Source: GWC2-56-14 sp043731355
GTDB lineage: Bacteria > Nitrospirota > UBA9217
Assembly (NCBI GenBank): GCA_043731355.1
Contig: JAYTJE010000176.1
Location: forward strand, 1-11,625
Direction of reading: 5' to 3'
Length of the DNA stretch: 11,625 bases
Each line of letters opens with the position of its first letter. Position 1 is the stretch's first letter. The translations under genes were made by a program, and so were the position numbers. This document shows, piece after piece, positions 1 to 6,109 of this stretch. Below the pieces are notes generated by a model. That model did not search any database. It was given only the letters and a program-made list of their open reading frames with translations, and was not told where the DNA came from.

Positions 1-99
1 CGTGATGGCCGCTGTCAAGGTGGTCTTGCCGTGGTCCACGTGGCCGATGGTGCCCACGTTCACATGAGGTTTTGTCCTCTCGTATTTTGCCTTTGCCAT
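1..99 (-). CDS. tuf: Elongation factor Tu, N-terminal 33 codons (partial)
   Basis: This is the start of EF-Tu, the GTPase that delivers aminoacyl-tRNA to the ribosome. The 33 visible residues begin MAKAKYERTKPHVNVGTIGH and contain the P-loop GHVDHGKT (residues 19-26), which binds GTP. The rest runs off the left edge. The ATG at 97-99 is preceded by AGGAGG (complement of 108-113) with an 8-base spacer. It is the last visible gene of a tRNA-Thr/Tyr/Gly/Thr-tuf unit and is probably co-transcribed with those tRNAs from the promoter near 711-740, as for E. coli tufB. Identity is certain; whether the genome has a second tuf copy cannot be seen here. Confidence 0.98.
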   Translation of the reverse strand, partial: MAKAKYERTKPHVNVGTIGHVDHGKTTLTAAIT

Positions 100-143
100 A
101 CTGTCTGCCTCCTGTTGAAAAGTAGCTGATTAACCAGCGTTAC

Positions 144-219
144 TGGAGCCCATGAGCGGGATTGAACCGCTGACCTCATCCTTACCAAGGATGTGCTCTA
201 CCAACTGAGCTACATGGGC
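144..219 (-). tRNA. tRNA-Thr (anticodon GGT)
   Basis: The 76-nt cloverleaf reads from 219 down to 144. Acceptor arms GCCCATG/CATGGGC pair, the D-arm AGCTCAGTTGGTAGAGC is canonical, and the anticodon loop carries GGT. The T-loop is GGTTCAATCC and the 3' CCA is encoded (TGG at 144-146). It is the last tRNA before tuf. Confidence 0.97.
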
Positions 220-242
220 AATCGTCTACCGCGTAAAAACTA

Positions 243-319
243 TGGAGCGGGAAACGGGATTCGAACCCGCGACCCCAAGCTTGGAAGGCTTGCGCTCTAG
301 CCAGCTGAGCTATTCCCGC
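243..319 (-). tRNA. tRNA-Gly (anticodon TCC)
   Basis: A 77-nt cloverleaf reads from 319 down to 243. Acceptor arms GCGGGAA/TTCCCGC pair, the anticodon loop CTTCCAA gives TCC, the T-arm carries GGTTCGAATCC, and the CCA end is encoded. It corresponds by position and anticodon to E. coli glyT. Confidence 0.97.
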
Positions 320-382
320 AAACTATTTCGGATTGACTGGACGTATTTACTTCACGATCCGCATTCCGCAATTCTGTAAAAA

Positions 383-468
383 TGGTGGGGAGGGGAGGTT
401 TCGAACCTCCGTAGGCTGACGCCGACAGATTTACAGTCTGTTCCCTTTAGCCGCTCGGGCACCTCCCC
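383..468 (-). tRNA. tRNA-Tyr (anticodon GTA)
   Basis: An 86-nt class II tRNA reads from 468 down to 383. It has acceptor arms GGGGAGG/CCTCCCC, an anticodon stem-loop around CTGTAAA giving GTA, a long variable arm, the T-arm CCTCC/GGAGG and an encoded CCA. It corresponds to E. coli tyrU in the same cluster. Confidence 0.97.
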
Positions 469-533
469 GGGACACTACACTACTAAAACAAAATGCTTAT
501 GCCATCCTTTGCACTGCATGGTCACAATTGTAC

Positions 534-609
534 TGGAGCCACCGGAGGGATTCGAACCCACGACCTGCTGATTACAAATCAGCTGCTCTACCAACTGAGC
601 TACGGTGGC
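534..609 (-). tRNA. tRNA-Thr (anticodon TGT)
   Basis: A 76-nt cloverleaf reads from 609 down to 534. Acceptor arms GCCACCG/CGGTGGC pair, the anticodon loop TTTGTAA gives TGT, and CCA is encoded. It is the first tRNA of the cluster, about 95 nt downstream of the predicted transcription start, and corresponds to E. coli thrU. Confidence 0.97.
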
Positions 610-710
610 GAAACCCTCGGGACACACCACCTGCCGCAAATACATGAAGGGATTTCATTTTTTCCAGCCGTTCCCGGCCGGCTCAAGACGCATTCCGTCA
701 AAGAACTGGA

Positions 711-740
711 ATTATAAGGGATTGTTACCTGACTTGTCAA
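711..740 (-). promoter_or_regulatory. Consensus sigma70-type promoter of the tRNA-tuf unit
   Basis: On the minus strand a perfect -35 TTGACA (complement of 735-740) and a perfect -10 TATAAT (complement of 711-716) are separated by 18 bp. The promoter faces tRNA-Thr(TGT), lies between rlmB and the tRNA cluster, and is as strong as expected for stable RNA plus EF-Tu. The leader of about 95 nt to the first tRNA would be removed by tRNA processing. Confidence 0.88.
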
Positions 741-808
741 GGGAAAAGATGAAGTGACCGCACAACACGAAACAAAGCGCACCTTCCGGCACAACCTGTT
801 GCTGGAGC

Positions 809-1555
809 TTATTTTTTCCGCTGCCGCAAGACCTCATAGAGCATCACCCCGGCTGCAACCGATACGTTCAAAGAGCTTATCTGTCCCATAAGCGGCAGTG
901 AAAGCGTATAATCGCAGTGCTCCCTGACCAGGCGGCGGACCCCTTTATCCTCTCCTCCCAGCACCAGCGCGGTAGGACGCGCAAAATCCGCGTCCCAGTA
1001 CCGCAGGTCGCCGTTTGCTTCGGCCGCGGCGATCCAGACCCCCGCCTTTTTGAGGTCCTCAATCGTATTTACGATGTTCACGACCTTCACCACCGGCACA
1101 TATTCGAGAGCGCCCGCTGCTGCTTTTGCGACCGTTTCGGTAAGACCCGCCGCCCGCCGCTCGGGGATAATAACACCGTGCACACCAGCGGCCTCGGCGG
1201 TCCTCAGAACCGCACCAAGGTTCCGCGGATCTTCCACTCCGTCCAGGACCAGGAAGAGCGGTGTCTGCCCGCGCTGGGACGGGATCTGCAAGATATCTTC
1301 GAGCGCCGCATATTCGCGCGCAGCCGCACTGGCGACCACGCCCTGATGCACGGTGTTCGGCGCTTCACGGTTCAGTACGTCCCGCGACGCCATCCTGACC
1401 TCGACCCCCGCCTGCTTTGCAAGCCGGACGATCTCCATGACCTCCCTGTCGGATTTGCGCTGCTCAGCGATCAGCAGCCGCTGGATGGGCCGGCCTGACC
1501 TGAGCGCTTCCATGACCGGATTGATGCCGATTATTTTTTCTTTTCCTTTTTGCAT
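809..1555 (-). CDS. rlmB: 23S rRNA 2'-O-ribose methyltransferase, RlmB/TrmH (SpoU) family
   Basis: A 248-residue SPOUT-fold methyltransferase that uses S-adenosylmethionine to methylate a ribose 2'-OH; RlmB modifies a guanosine of 23S rRNA (G2251 in E. coli). The N-terminal substrate-binding domain begins IIGINPVMEAL (residues 8-18). The catalytic half shows the three SpoU motifs: DGVEDPRNLGAVLRTAEAAG (105-124), LVLGGEDKGVR (197-207) and the knot-forming PLMGQISSLNVSVAAG (221-236). Length is normal. The ATG at 1553-1555 has no good Shine-Dalgarno sequence, so it may be reached from the upstream cysS message, 68 bp away. The family is certain; the exact nucleotide target is inferred from the family. 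Confidence 0.93.
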   Translation of the reverse strand: MQKGKEKIIGINPVMEALRSGRPIQRLLIAEQRKSDREVMEIVRLAKQAGVEVRMASRDVLNREAPNTVHQGVVASAAAREYAALEDILQIPSQRGQTPLFLVLDGVEDPRNLGAVLRTAEAAGVHGVIIPERRAAGLTETVAKAAAGALEYVPVVKVVNIVNTIEDLKKAGVWIAAAEANGDLRYWDADFARPTALVLGGEDKGVRRLVREHCDYTLSLPLMGQISSLNVSVAAGVMLYEVLRQRKK

Positions 1556-1623
1556 TTTTATTCATTGCAAAGGACTGTCGGCGATGAGCCGCTCATTGAT
1601 GAGTGGGGGGGCGGATGCCGGGG

Positions 1624-3099
1624 CTATTTCGGTTTCCAGACCGTTCCGTCAGCCCGGTCGAACAGCTCCACGCCGCCTTCATCAATGACCTTGCGAATCC
1701 GGTCCGCCTCGGCCCAATCCTTGCGGGCGCGCGCTTCATTCCGCTGATGAATGAGCTCCTCGATACGCTCCACCGACAAGGTCACTTTGCTTTCCGCCTG
1801 CCGACTTTCACTGAACCAGTCCGCCGGGTCACGCGTAAACAACCCCAGCGTCCGGCCGACATCCGCGAAGGCCTTGCCGGCGCTGGACAGGATGATGTAT
1901 GCGGCATCCTCCCTTTTTGCGGTTACTTCGGCAAGAAACCTGTTCACCTCACGCACCAGATCGTAAATAAGCCCGATGGCAAAGGCCGTATTGAAATCAT
2001 CATCCATCGCCTCATCAAATGCGTTCGGCAGGTTCATGATCTTGTCATAGAGCGGCCGGTCAGCGCCAGCTACGACCTCTTCGGCTTTCGCCAACGGCGC
2101 CTTCTTCCCGGCGAGGTACTTGACCATCCCCTCTCTCATGGTATAGAACCGGTCAAGCCCGGCCCGGGCGTCTTTCAGATTGGCGTCTGAAAAGTCGATG
2201 GGGCTGCGGTAGTGCGTGGAGAGCAGAAAAAGTCTGACGATCTCCGCGTCATACTGGTCAAGAATATCGCGGATGGTGAAAAAATTGCCGAGCGATTTCG
2301 ACATCTTCTCCTGATTGATGTTCACAAATCCGTTGTGAAGCCAGTAATTCACAAACTTCTTTCCGGAATAAGCCTCGCTCTGGGCGATCTCGTTCTCATG
2401 GTGCGGAAAGATCAGGTCCTTGCCGCCGCCGTGGATATCGAAGGTCTCCCCAAGATGCTTAAAGCTCATGGCGGAGCATTCGATGTGCCAGCCCGGCCTG
2501 CCCGGCCCCCAGGGACTGTCCCACGCCGGTTCGCCCGGCTTCGACGCCTTCCAGAGCGCAAAGTCGAGAGGATCGGTCTTGCGTTCGTCAATCTCTACCC
2601 GGGCCCCGGCCTTCAGGTCCTCAAGATTGCGTTTTGAAAGCTTGCCGTACTCCGCAAAACTCGCGACCCGGAAATACACATCACCGTTCATTGGGTAGGC
2701 ATGTCCCTTTTCAACAAGACCCCTGACGAGCTCGACCATTTCGCTGACATGCTCTGTCGCTTTGGGTTCTACATCCGCCCGGGCAACGCCGAGCCGCTGC
2801 ATGTCCTCATGGAAGGCCTGAATATACTTGTTCGCCACTTCCCCGGCGGTGATGCCCTCCTGCTTCGCGCGGTTGATGATCTTGTCATCGACATCCGTAA
2901 AGTTGCGGACGTAGGTGACCTTGTACCCCTTGCGGACAAAGTAGTTGCGGATCACGTCAAAAGCCACGGCCCCGCGGGCATGGCCGAGATGGGAATAGTC
3001 ATATACCGTGATCCCGCAGGCGTAGAACAGCACCGTGCCGGGATGGATCGGCACAAACTCCTCTTTTTTCCCGGACAGGGTATTGTAGAGCTTTATCAT
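1624..3099 (-). CDS. cysS: Cysteinyl-tRNA synthetase
   Basis: A 491-residue class I aminoacyl-tRNA synthetase that charges tRNA-Cys. The HIGH-type motif HLGH is at 37-40 within the N-terminal Rossmann fold, and the KMSKS loop is at 265-269. The zinc site that recognises the cysteine thiol is intact by alignment to the E. coli numbering: Cys28, Cys208 (in WHIECSAMS), His233 and Glu237 (in FPHHENEIAQ). The C-terminal part, including the conserved ALWK...GPGRPGWHIECS segment and the helical anticodon region ending VWKPK, is full length. It lies directly upstream of rlmB, and the two are probably co-transcribed. Confidence 0.97.
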   Translation of the reverse strand: MIKLYNTLSGKKEEFVPIHPGTVLFYACGITVYDYSHLGHARGAVAFDVIRNYFVRKGYKVTYVRNFTDVDDKIINRAKQEGITAGEVANKYIQAFHEDMQRLGVARADVEPKATEHVSEMVELVRGLVEKGHAYPMNGDVYFRVASFAEYGKLSKRNLEDLKAGARVEIDERKTDPLDFALWKASKPGEPAWDSPWGPGRPGWHIECSAMSFKHLGETFDIHGGGKDLIFPHHENEIAQSEAYSGKKFVNYWLHNGFVNINQEKMSKSLGNFFTIRDILDQYDAEIVRLFLLSTHYRSPIDFSDANLKDARAGLDRFYTMREGMVKYLAGKKAPLAKAEEVVAGADRPLYDKIMNLPNAFDEAMDDDFNTAFAIGLIYDLVREVNRFLAEVTAKREDAAYIILSSAGKAFADVGRTLGLFTRDPADWFSESRQAESKVTLSVERIEELIHQRNEARARKDWAEADRIRKVIDEGGVELFDRADGTVWKPK

Positions 3100-3188
3100 A
3101 GACAGGACTTCCTCGAGTAATGTATACTTTGGTAACTATTTAAAATTATAGCACTGCAGGGAATGCAAGTATGGCAGTAAGACCGTCA

Positions 3189-3217
3189 ATACTATAGATT
3201 GCCCCGGTTTTTGTCAA
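3189..3217 (-). promoter_or_regulatory. Probable cysS promoter
   Basis: On the minus strand TTGACA (complement of 3212-3217) is followed after 17 bp by TAGTAT (complement of 3189-3194); an overlapping TATAGT would give 15 bp. A second perfect TATAAT (complement of 3145-3150) is nearer to cysS but lacks a good -35 element. Either would transcribe cysS-rlmB from the 146-bp region it shares with the divergent phosphoesterase gene. Confidence 0.5.
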
Positions 3218-3245
3218 GGGATTTAACGGGAAAAGGAGCTCCGTC

Positions 3246-3752
3246 ATGACCACAGAACGGCGTCGATTCGTTGTTCAGGAACATAAGGCCAAACGTCTCC
3301 ACTACGATTTTCGCTTGGAGATAGGCGGGGTGCTCAAATCCTGGGCCGTGCCCAAAGGACCGTCCCTCGACCCGGCGGACAAACGTCTGGCGATCATGGT
3401 GCCAGACCACACGCTCGAATATGCCGGTTTCGAAGGGATCATTCCCGAAGGCAGTTACGGAGCAGGGCCAGTAGTGATCTGGGACGCCGGAGAATTCGTG
3501 CCGATCGGGACGACGAGCCCCGAAGATGCGCTGCAGGAGGGCAAACTGACCTTTGAACTCCACGGAGAAAAATTACAAGGAGCCTTTACTCTCGCCCGGA
3601 TGAAAGGCCTGGCTGACGGCACGGGCAAGGAATGGCTGCTTATGAAGAAGATGGATGCTCACGCAAAAAAAGGCTATACGGTAAAGACAGCGCTCACTCC
3701 GGCGAAGCTCAAGTCGCTTAAAGAGATTGTCCCGCCCTGCGAAACCACATGA
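3246..3752 (+). CDS. Stand-alone LigD-type DNA 3'-phosphoesterase
   Basis: A 168-residue protein consisting only of the 3'-phosphoesterase (PE) module found fused at the N-terminus of many LigD proteins of bacterial non-homologous end joining. PE enzymes trim 3'-ribonucleosides and 3'-phosphates from DNA ends. The six metal and phosphate ligands known from Pseudomonas aeruginosa PE (His42, His48, Asp50, Arg52, His84, Tyr88) match His13, His19, Asp21, Arg23, His55 and Tyr59 with a constant offset of 29, so the enzyme should be active. AAGGAG (3233-3238) precedes the ATG by 7 bp. No ligase or polymerase domain and no Ku gene is in the window. It is the only plus-strand gene and ends convergently just before the DUF5615 gene. 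Confidence 0.93.
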   Translation: MTTERRRFVVQEHKAKRLHYDFRLEIGGVLKSWAVPKGPSLDPADKRLAIMVPDHTLEYAGFEGIIPEGSYGAGPVVIWDAGEFVPIGTTSPEDALQEGKLTFELHGEKLQGAFTLARMKGLADGTGKEWLLMKKMDAHAKKGYTVKTALTPAKLKSLKEIVPPCETT

Positions 3753-3764
3753 TCCCTTGTCGAT

Positions 3765-3962
3765 TCAACGAATTTTTACACTCTCTCGGTACAAAGTAGC
3801 TAACCTGCCACTGTATTCTCCAGAAGGATGTTTTGATTTGAATACTTCTTCGTCGGTATTCCCGGCGGTTGCCGCCTCGGCAATGGCGATTACGTCATGT
3901 CCTTCATGACGCAAGACCTCGCCAAGCCCATAACTTACGCTCTCATCAAGGACGATCTTCAT
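3765..3962 (-). CDS. Truncated DUF5615 (PIN-like) toxin-type protein
   Basis: A 65-residue reading frame whose first ~42 residues (MKIVLDESVSYGLGEVLRHE and following, to EEVF) match the start of DUF5615 proteins, PIN-like nucleases of toxin-antitoxin pairs. The N-terminal acidic residue Asp7 of the PIN-like active site is present. The family normally continues with a strand carrying a conserved Asp and runs to about 110-120 residues. Here the frame switches to unrelated sequence (KSKHPSGEYSGRLATLYRES) and stops, so the core is missing. The ATG overlaps the stop of the DUF433 gene (ATGA, 3959-3962), the usual arrangement of this pair. It is probably an inactive remnant; the family call rests on the N-terminal half only. 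Confidence 0.7.
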   Translation of the reverse strand: MKIVLDESVSYGLGEVLRHEGHDVIAIAEAATAGNTDEEVFKSKHPSGEYSGRLATLYRESVKIR

Positions 3963-4174
3963 GCAACCGCAAGCTTTTCTGTCGCGAGAAATGAAGCATA
4001 TTCAAGACAGGCACTGATATCCTCATTTGTCAGCCGCGGAAAGTTCTTGATGATAGTTTCGTAGGTCTCCCCAGCGGCAAGGTGGCTGAGAACGATATGA
4101 ACGGGAACGCGTGTTCCTTTTACGCTCGGTTCGCCGCCACAAATGTTCGGGTCGGATATAATACGAGGGTTCAT
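3959..4174 (-). CDS. DUF433 family antitoxin-type DNA-binding protein
   Basis: A 71-residue DUF433 protein, the putative antitoxin that is commonly paired with DUF5615. The hallmark ISDPNICGGEPSVKGTRVPV (residues 6-25 from the chosen start) and the helix-turn-helix-like HLAAGETYETIIKNFPRLT are both present, and the length is normal. The frame is open up to 4201, but the ATG at 4172-4174 has AAAGGAG (complement of 4182-4188) 7 bp upstream and is preferred. Its last codons overlap the toxin-type gene by four bases, implying translational coupling. Such antitoxins usually repress their own promoter, here a TATAAT just upstream. Confidence 0.88.
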   Translation of the reverse strand: MNPRIISDPNICGGEPSVKGTRVPVHIVLSHLAAGETYETIIKNFPRLTNEDISACLEYASFLATEKLAVA

Positions 4175-4205
4175 TTCAGCGCTCCTTTCTTTCCTGCACA
4201 TTCAC

Positions 4206-4234
4206 ATTATATACTACCGGAATAGCGAGAACAA
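4206..4234 (-). promoter_or_regulatory. Candidate promoter of the DUF433/DUF5615 pair
   Basis: A perfect -10 TATAAT (complement of 4206-4211) lies 31 bp upstream of the DUF433 start codon. At 17 bp the -35 region is TTGTTC (complement of 4229-4234), a weak match. Confidence 0.45.
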
Positions 4235-4446
4235 TAATAATTTGAAGCAGCGGTAATTCAGCGACGACAAGACGAGATATTCGGTAGCTATTGAATGAGG
4301 AGACAGTGCGGTTCTTCTTCAAAACCTCAAGCGCCGTGAAAAGACTAATGCGCGTTGCGTATTAACGTCCCCAAGTTATCTCGTTGCCTTACAAACTTAA
4401 AATCTGACCCGCTTTGGGCCAAAAGCATCTATGCATCCTAATGTTC

Positions 4447-4866
4447 TCAGGCTGGGTACTTTATGGAAAATGTTTTTTTGGGGTAGTGTACGTGCAGTTC
4501 AAACCGATCGAGAAATTGACGAACTCCAAGAAGAGGTATGTTTAGTTGTGGCATGAAGTCAATAGGGGTTTCATTGATTGCGTACAACAGCCTGTCATTT
4601 AAATCATATATTTCTATTTTCGTTATGTGCGAGTACCCGGTTGTAAGACCGCCGGCAGTCTTAAACTGTTTCGGTATTCCATTGATAAGGTTATGTCCTA
4701 ATGCTGAGACAAAGGCAGCAGGTATAGAACAGTCGTCCGCGCCGGTGTCTATCAAGCCGAGCACTTTTACGGACAGTCCTGTATGGGGATTGATAATCCG
4801 GATCGGCAACCACGGACGCTTCAGGCTGTCTATGTTGCCGAGGAAGGGAAAGTTCCTGATCGGCAT
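4447..4866 (-). CDS. Retropepsin-like aspartic protease family protein
   Basis: A 139-residue protein with the aspartic-protease signature LIDTGAD (residues 38-44, catalytic-type Asp40) in a clan AA (retropepsin-like) context. It has the strand VKVLGL before the motif, a flap-like region around AGGLTTG (71-77), and a conserved-looking end PLLGVRQFLDRFELHVHYPK. Such single-domain proteins would act as homodimers. No signal peptide or membrane segment is visible, so it should be cytoplasmic. The start codon overlaps the stop of the DUF5678 gene (TAATG at 4864-4868) and has no Shine-Dalgarno sequence of its own, so translation is probably coupled. The substrate is unknown; the DUF5678 partner is an obvious candidate for substrate or regulator. 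Confidence 0.78.
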   Translation of the reverse strand: MPIRNFPFLGNIDSLKRPWLPIRIINPHTGLSVKVLGLIDTGADDCSIPAAFVSALGHNLINGIPKQFKTAGGLTTGYSHITKIEIYDLNDRLLYAINETPIDFMPQLNIPLLGVRQFLDRFELHVHYPKKTFSIKYPA

Positions 4867-5060
4867 TAGTATATGTGAATCATGTCCTGTTCAGGCACGA
4901 AAATCAGAACAGGGTCGGCAATGCCTTTTTTTTTAGCCTCGTTGAGGACCTCTACTGGTTGAGTTCCGTGGCTTACTACGGTTCTGTCGGCGAAAGACGT
5001 CACCGCGACATACTGTCCACTATACTGATCGCTATGATTCACTAGCGCATACTGTTCCAT
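4866..5060 (-). CDS. Small DUF5678 domain protein
   Basis: A 64-residue protein with the DUF5678 pattern: a short strand-rich part (GQYVAVTSFADRTVVSHGTQ) followed by EVLNEAKKKGIADPVLIFVP. The function of the family is unknown, but it often sits next to small aspartic-protease genes. An upstream in-frame ATG at 5108 exists, but the ATG at 5058-5060 has GGGAGG 4 bases upstream and lies downstream of the predicted -10 element, so it is the better start. The stop overlaps the protease start by one base (TAATG). The family assignment is made from memory of the pattern. Confidence 0.75.
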   Translation of the reverse strand: MEQYALVNHSDQYSGQYVAVTSFADRTVVSHGTQPVEVLNEAKKKGIADPVLIFVPEQDMIHIY

Positions 5061-5095
5061 AAAGCCTCCCGTATACAAGAACTTCGATTGACGTA

Positions 5096-5125
5096 AATAT
5101 ACAGTCATTCAGCCGCAAATGTCAA
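5096..5125 (-). promoter_or_regulatory. Promoter of the DUF5678-protease operon
   Basis: On the minus strand a perfect TTGACA (complement of 5120-5125) and TATATT (complement of 5096-5101) are 18 bp apart. This gives a leader of roughly 30 nt before the DUF5678 ribosome binding site. Two direct repeats abut the -35 element on its upstream side. Confidence 0.7.
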
Positions 5126-5158
5126 GTTTTCTGAAACGCACAATGTTCTCTGAAACGC
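5126..5158. repeat. Two 14-bp direct repeats next to the -35 element
   Basis: GTTTTCTGAAACGC (5126-5139) and GTTCTCTGAAACGC (5145-5158) match at 13 of 14 positions and repeat with a 19-bp period. The first copy directly adjoins the TTGACA of the DUF5678 promoter. They could be a tandem activator or repressor site; no regulator gene is recognised nearby. Confidence 0.6.
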
Positions 5159-5213
5159 CACTGGCGAGCGAATCTTGCATGTGTCCCGGGCCTCTTTACC
5201 TAATCCTTGCTGG

Positions 5214-5232
5214 TTCAATCTTGCAGATTGAA
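5214..5232. repeat. Perfect 19-bp palindrome at the response-regulator break
   Basis: TTCAATCT-TGC-AGATTGAA is a perfect inverted repeat with 8-bp arms. It coincides with the place where the response-regulator reading frame stops resembling its family. Fifteen bases of it (TCAATCTTGCAGATT, 5215-5229) recur in the same orientation at 8676-8690, and AATCTTGCA occurs again at 5171-5179. Confidence 0.65.
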
Positions 5233-5349
5233 ATCCTCCTGACCCGATGCCGCTGTCGCGATCTCGTATCCCTCGTCGGCCAGCACACCCATCAGTGTTT
5301 TCCGGATGCCCTCTTCATCGTCAATGATCAGGACTGTTGGGCCGGGCAT
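5215..5349 (-). pseudogene. Response regulator remnant (first 38 codons of a receiver domain)
   Basis: From the ATG at 5347-5349 the minus strand reads MPGPTVLIIDDEEGIRKTLM and continues to ASGQE, a typical response-regulator receiver start with the acidic pair Asp10-Asp11 after strand 1, then helix 1 and strand 2. After residue 38 the frame enters the palindrome (DFNLQD) and ends, so the phosphorylation Asp of strand 3 and any output domain are missing. AAGGA precedes the start codon at normal spacing, so the 5' end is intact. It lies 9 bp after the stop of a sensor-kinase tail, as in a two-component operon. It is a fossil; the output class (possibly NtrC-type) cannot be told. Confidence 0.75.
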
Positions 5350-5358
5350 AGGGTTTCC

Positions 5359-5418
5359 TTACGCTTTAAGATCCTCAAGATCCGAAATCAAGAGTGCGCT
5401 CTTCGGCAAAATTATGGT
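5359..5418 (-). pseudogene. C-terminal tail of a sensor histidine kinase (remnant)
   Basis: The minus-strand frame ending at the TAA of 5359-5361 reads TIILPKSALLISDLEDLKA. The TIILP part matches the last strand of the HATPase_c domain (usually after GTTF) of sensor kinases. Upstream of about 5418 the match stops and the sequence becomes AT-rich. Because it ends 9 bp before the receiver start, it is best read as the last piece of the kinase partner. The fragment is only 19 residues, so the call depends largely on context. Confidence 0.45.
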
Positions 5419-5446
5419 TAATAATAAAACTACACGAATGGCTCAA

Positions 5447-6037
5447 TTATTTAAGTACTTGTGCAATATCAGAACAATTTCCTAATTGTAAAACTATGTT
5501 TTTCTTATTTTTTAGGCAAGAAGCGCCAACAAAGGCAAATCGGAACTCCTTTTGCCCACTGAAATACCGGTTTTTTTGAAATGTGCTCCAGTTCCAACTA
5601 TGGGATTGGTTGCTTCCTTCGTCCTTGTCGTATGTAACTGGACCAACTTGAAAGGAGAGTATATTCTTTTCAATTTCTACCGCATTGTCGGCTGCATCAC
5701 GGATACGATGCGTAAAACGTAACGTGTTATAAATTTGGACTACAATGTCTCTGTCCTTCCAAGTTTCCAATATTACTTTTGCGTCTGTTTCCATTGTAAA
5801 GCAACATACGAAGACTGGATACACGGGCTTGGTTTTACATCTTTGATCTTGACGATTGGCGATCCCCATCCCCTCATAGACGTCTCCCCGCTCTGGATTC
5901 TTATCGGAAACAAACTCATTTAAATTTGTGAAATATAGCGTCCCTGCACTAATAAACTCTGCCGCCCATTTTGTTGGATAGGCTTTGCAGATTCCAGGTA
6001 AGACAAATTGGATTCTTTCGTGCAATAAAGCAGTCAC
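5447..6037 (-). CDS. Uncharacterised protein with DUF2971-like motif pattern, partner of the SIR2-like gene
   Basis: A 196-residue protein I cannot place firmly. It shows GTLYFTNLNEF (32-42), RGDVYEG (50-56), a hydrophobic strand PVFVCCFT (74-81), and near the C-terminus FQKNRYFSGQKEFRFAF (153-169). This order (small hydrophobic 'yF.nl..F' segment, RGD-x-x-EG, then K-x-x-Y/F-x-x-Q-K-E-F/Y-R) resembles DUF2971-type proteins, often found in mobile and defence regions. There is no signal peptide or membrane segment. The start is GTG (6035-6037): AAGGAG (complement of 6044-6049) is 6 bp upstream, while an overlapping ATG two bases earlier leads straight into a stop. It follows the SIR2-like gene by 72 bp in the same direction and shares its AT-rich composition. 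Confidence 0.7.
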   Translation of the reverse strand: MTALLHERIQFVLPGICKAYPTKWAAEFISAGTLYFTNLNEFVSDKNPERGDVYEGMGIANRQDQRCKTKPVYPVFVCCFTMETDAKVILETWKDRDIVVQIYNTLRFTHRIRDAADNAVEIEKNILSFQVGPVTYDKDEGSNQSHSWNWSTFQKNRYFSGQKEFRFAFVGASCLKNKKNIVLQLGNCSDIAQVLK

Positions 6038-6109
6038 ATTAAACTCCTTATCCCTCGTTTCTGTAACACGGGGCTGGGAAATAAAAACGACACAGAAAGA
6101 ATCATAAAG

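Noticed and set aside
600..810. Rho-independent terminator after rlmB or in the tRNA leader
   Set aside because: The GC-rich hairpin near 669-692 is not followed by a T tract on the minus strand, so no terminator is called.
917..1498. 193-codon plus-strand open frame opposite rlmB
   Set aside because: It is fully antisense to a well-supported rlmB, is rich in Arg, Asp and Pro as expected from GC-rich shadow frames, and has no recognisable domain.
1603..3120. Several long plus-strand open frames opposite cysS (1603-2190, 2212-2637, 2701-3120)
   Set aside because: All lie within cysS on the other strand and have no ribosome binding site or family similarity.
4330..4426. Remnant of a small transposon-associated repeat between the DUF433 and protease genes
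   Set aside because: The stretch with GGGTCAGATTTTAAG and TTGGGGACGTTAATAC looks like sequence often seen near IS200-like elements, and 4411-4426 is a near-palindrome, but there are no defined ends, target duplication or transposase to support it.
5119..5421. 100-codon plus-strand open frame
   Set aside because: It is antisense to the two-component fossil and the DUF5678 promoter region and shows no protein family features.
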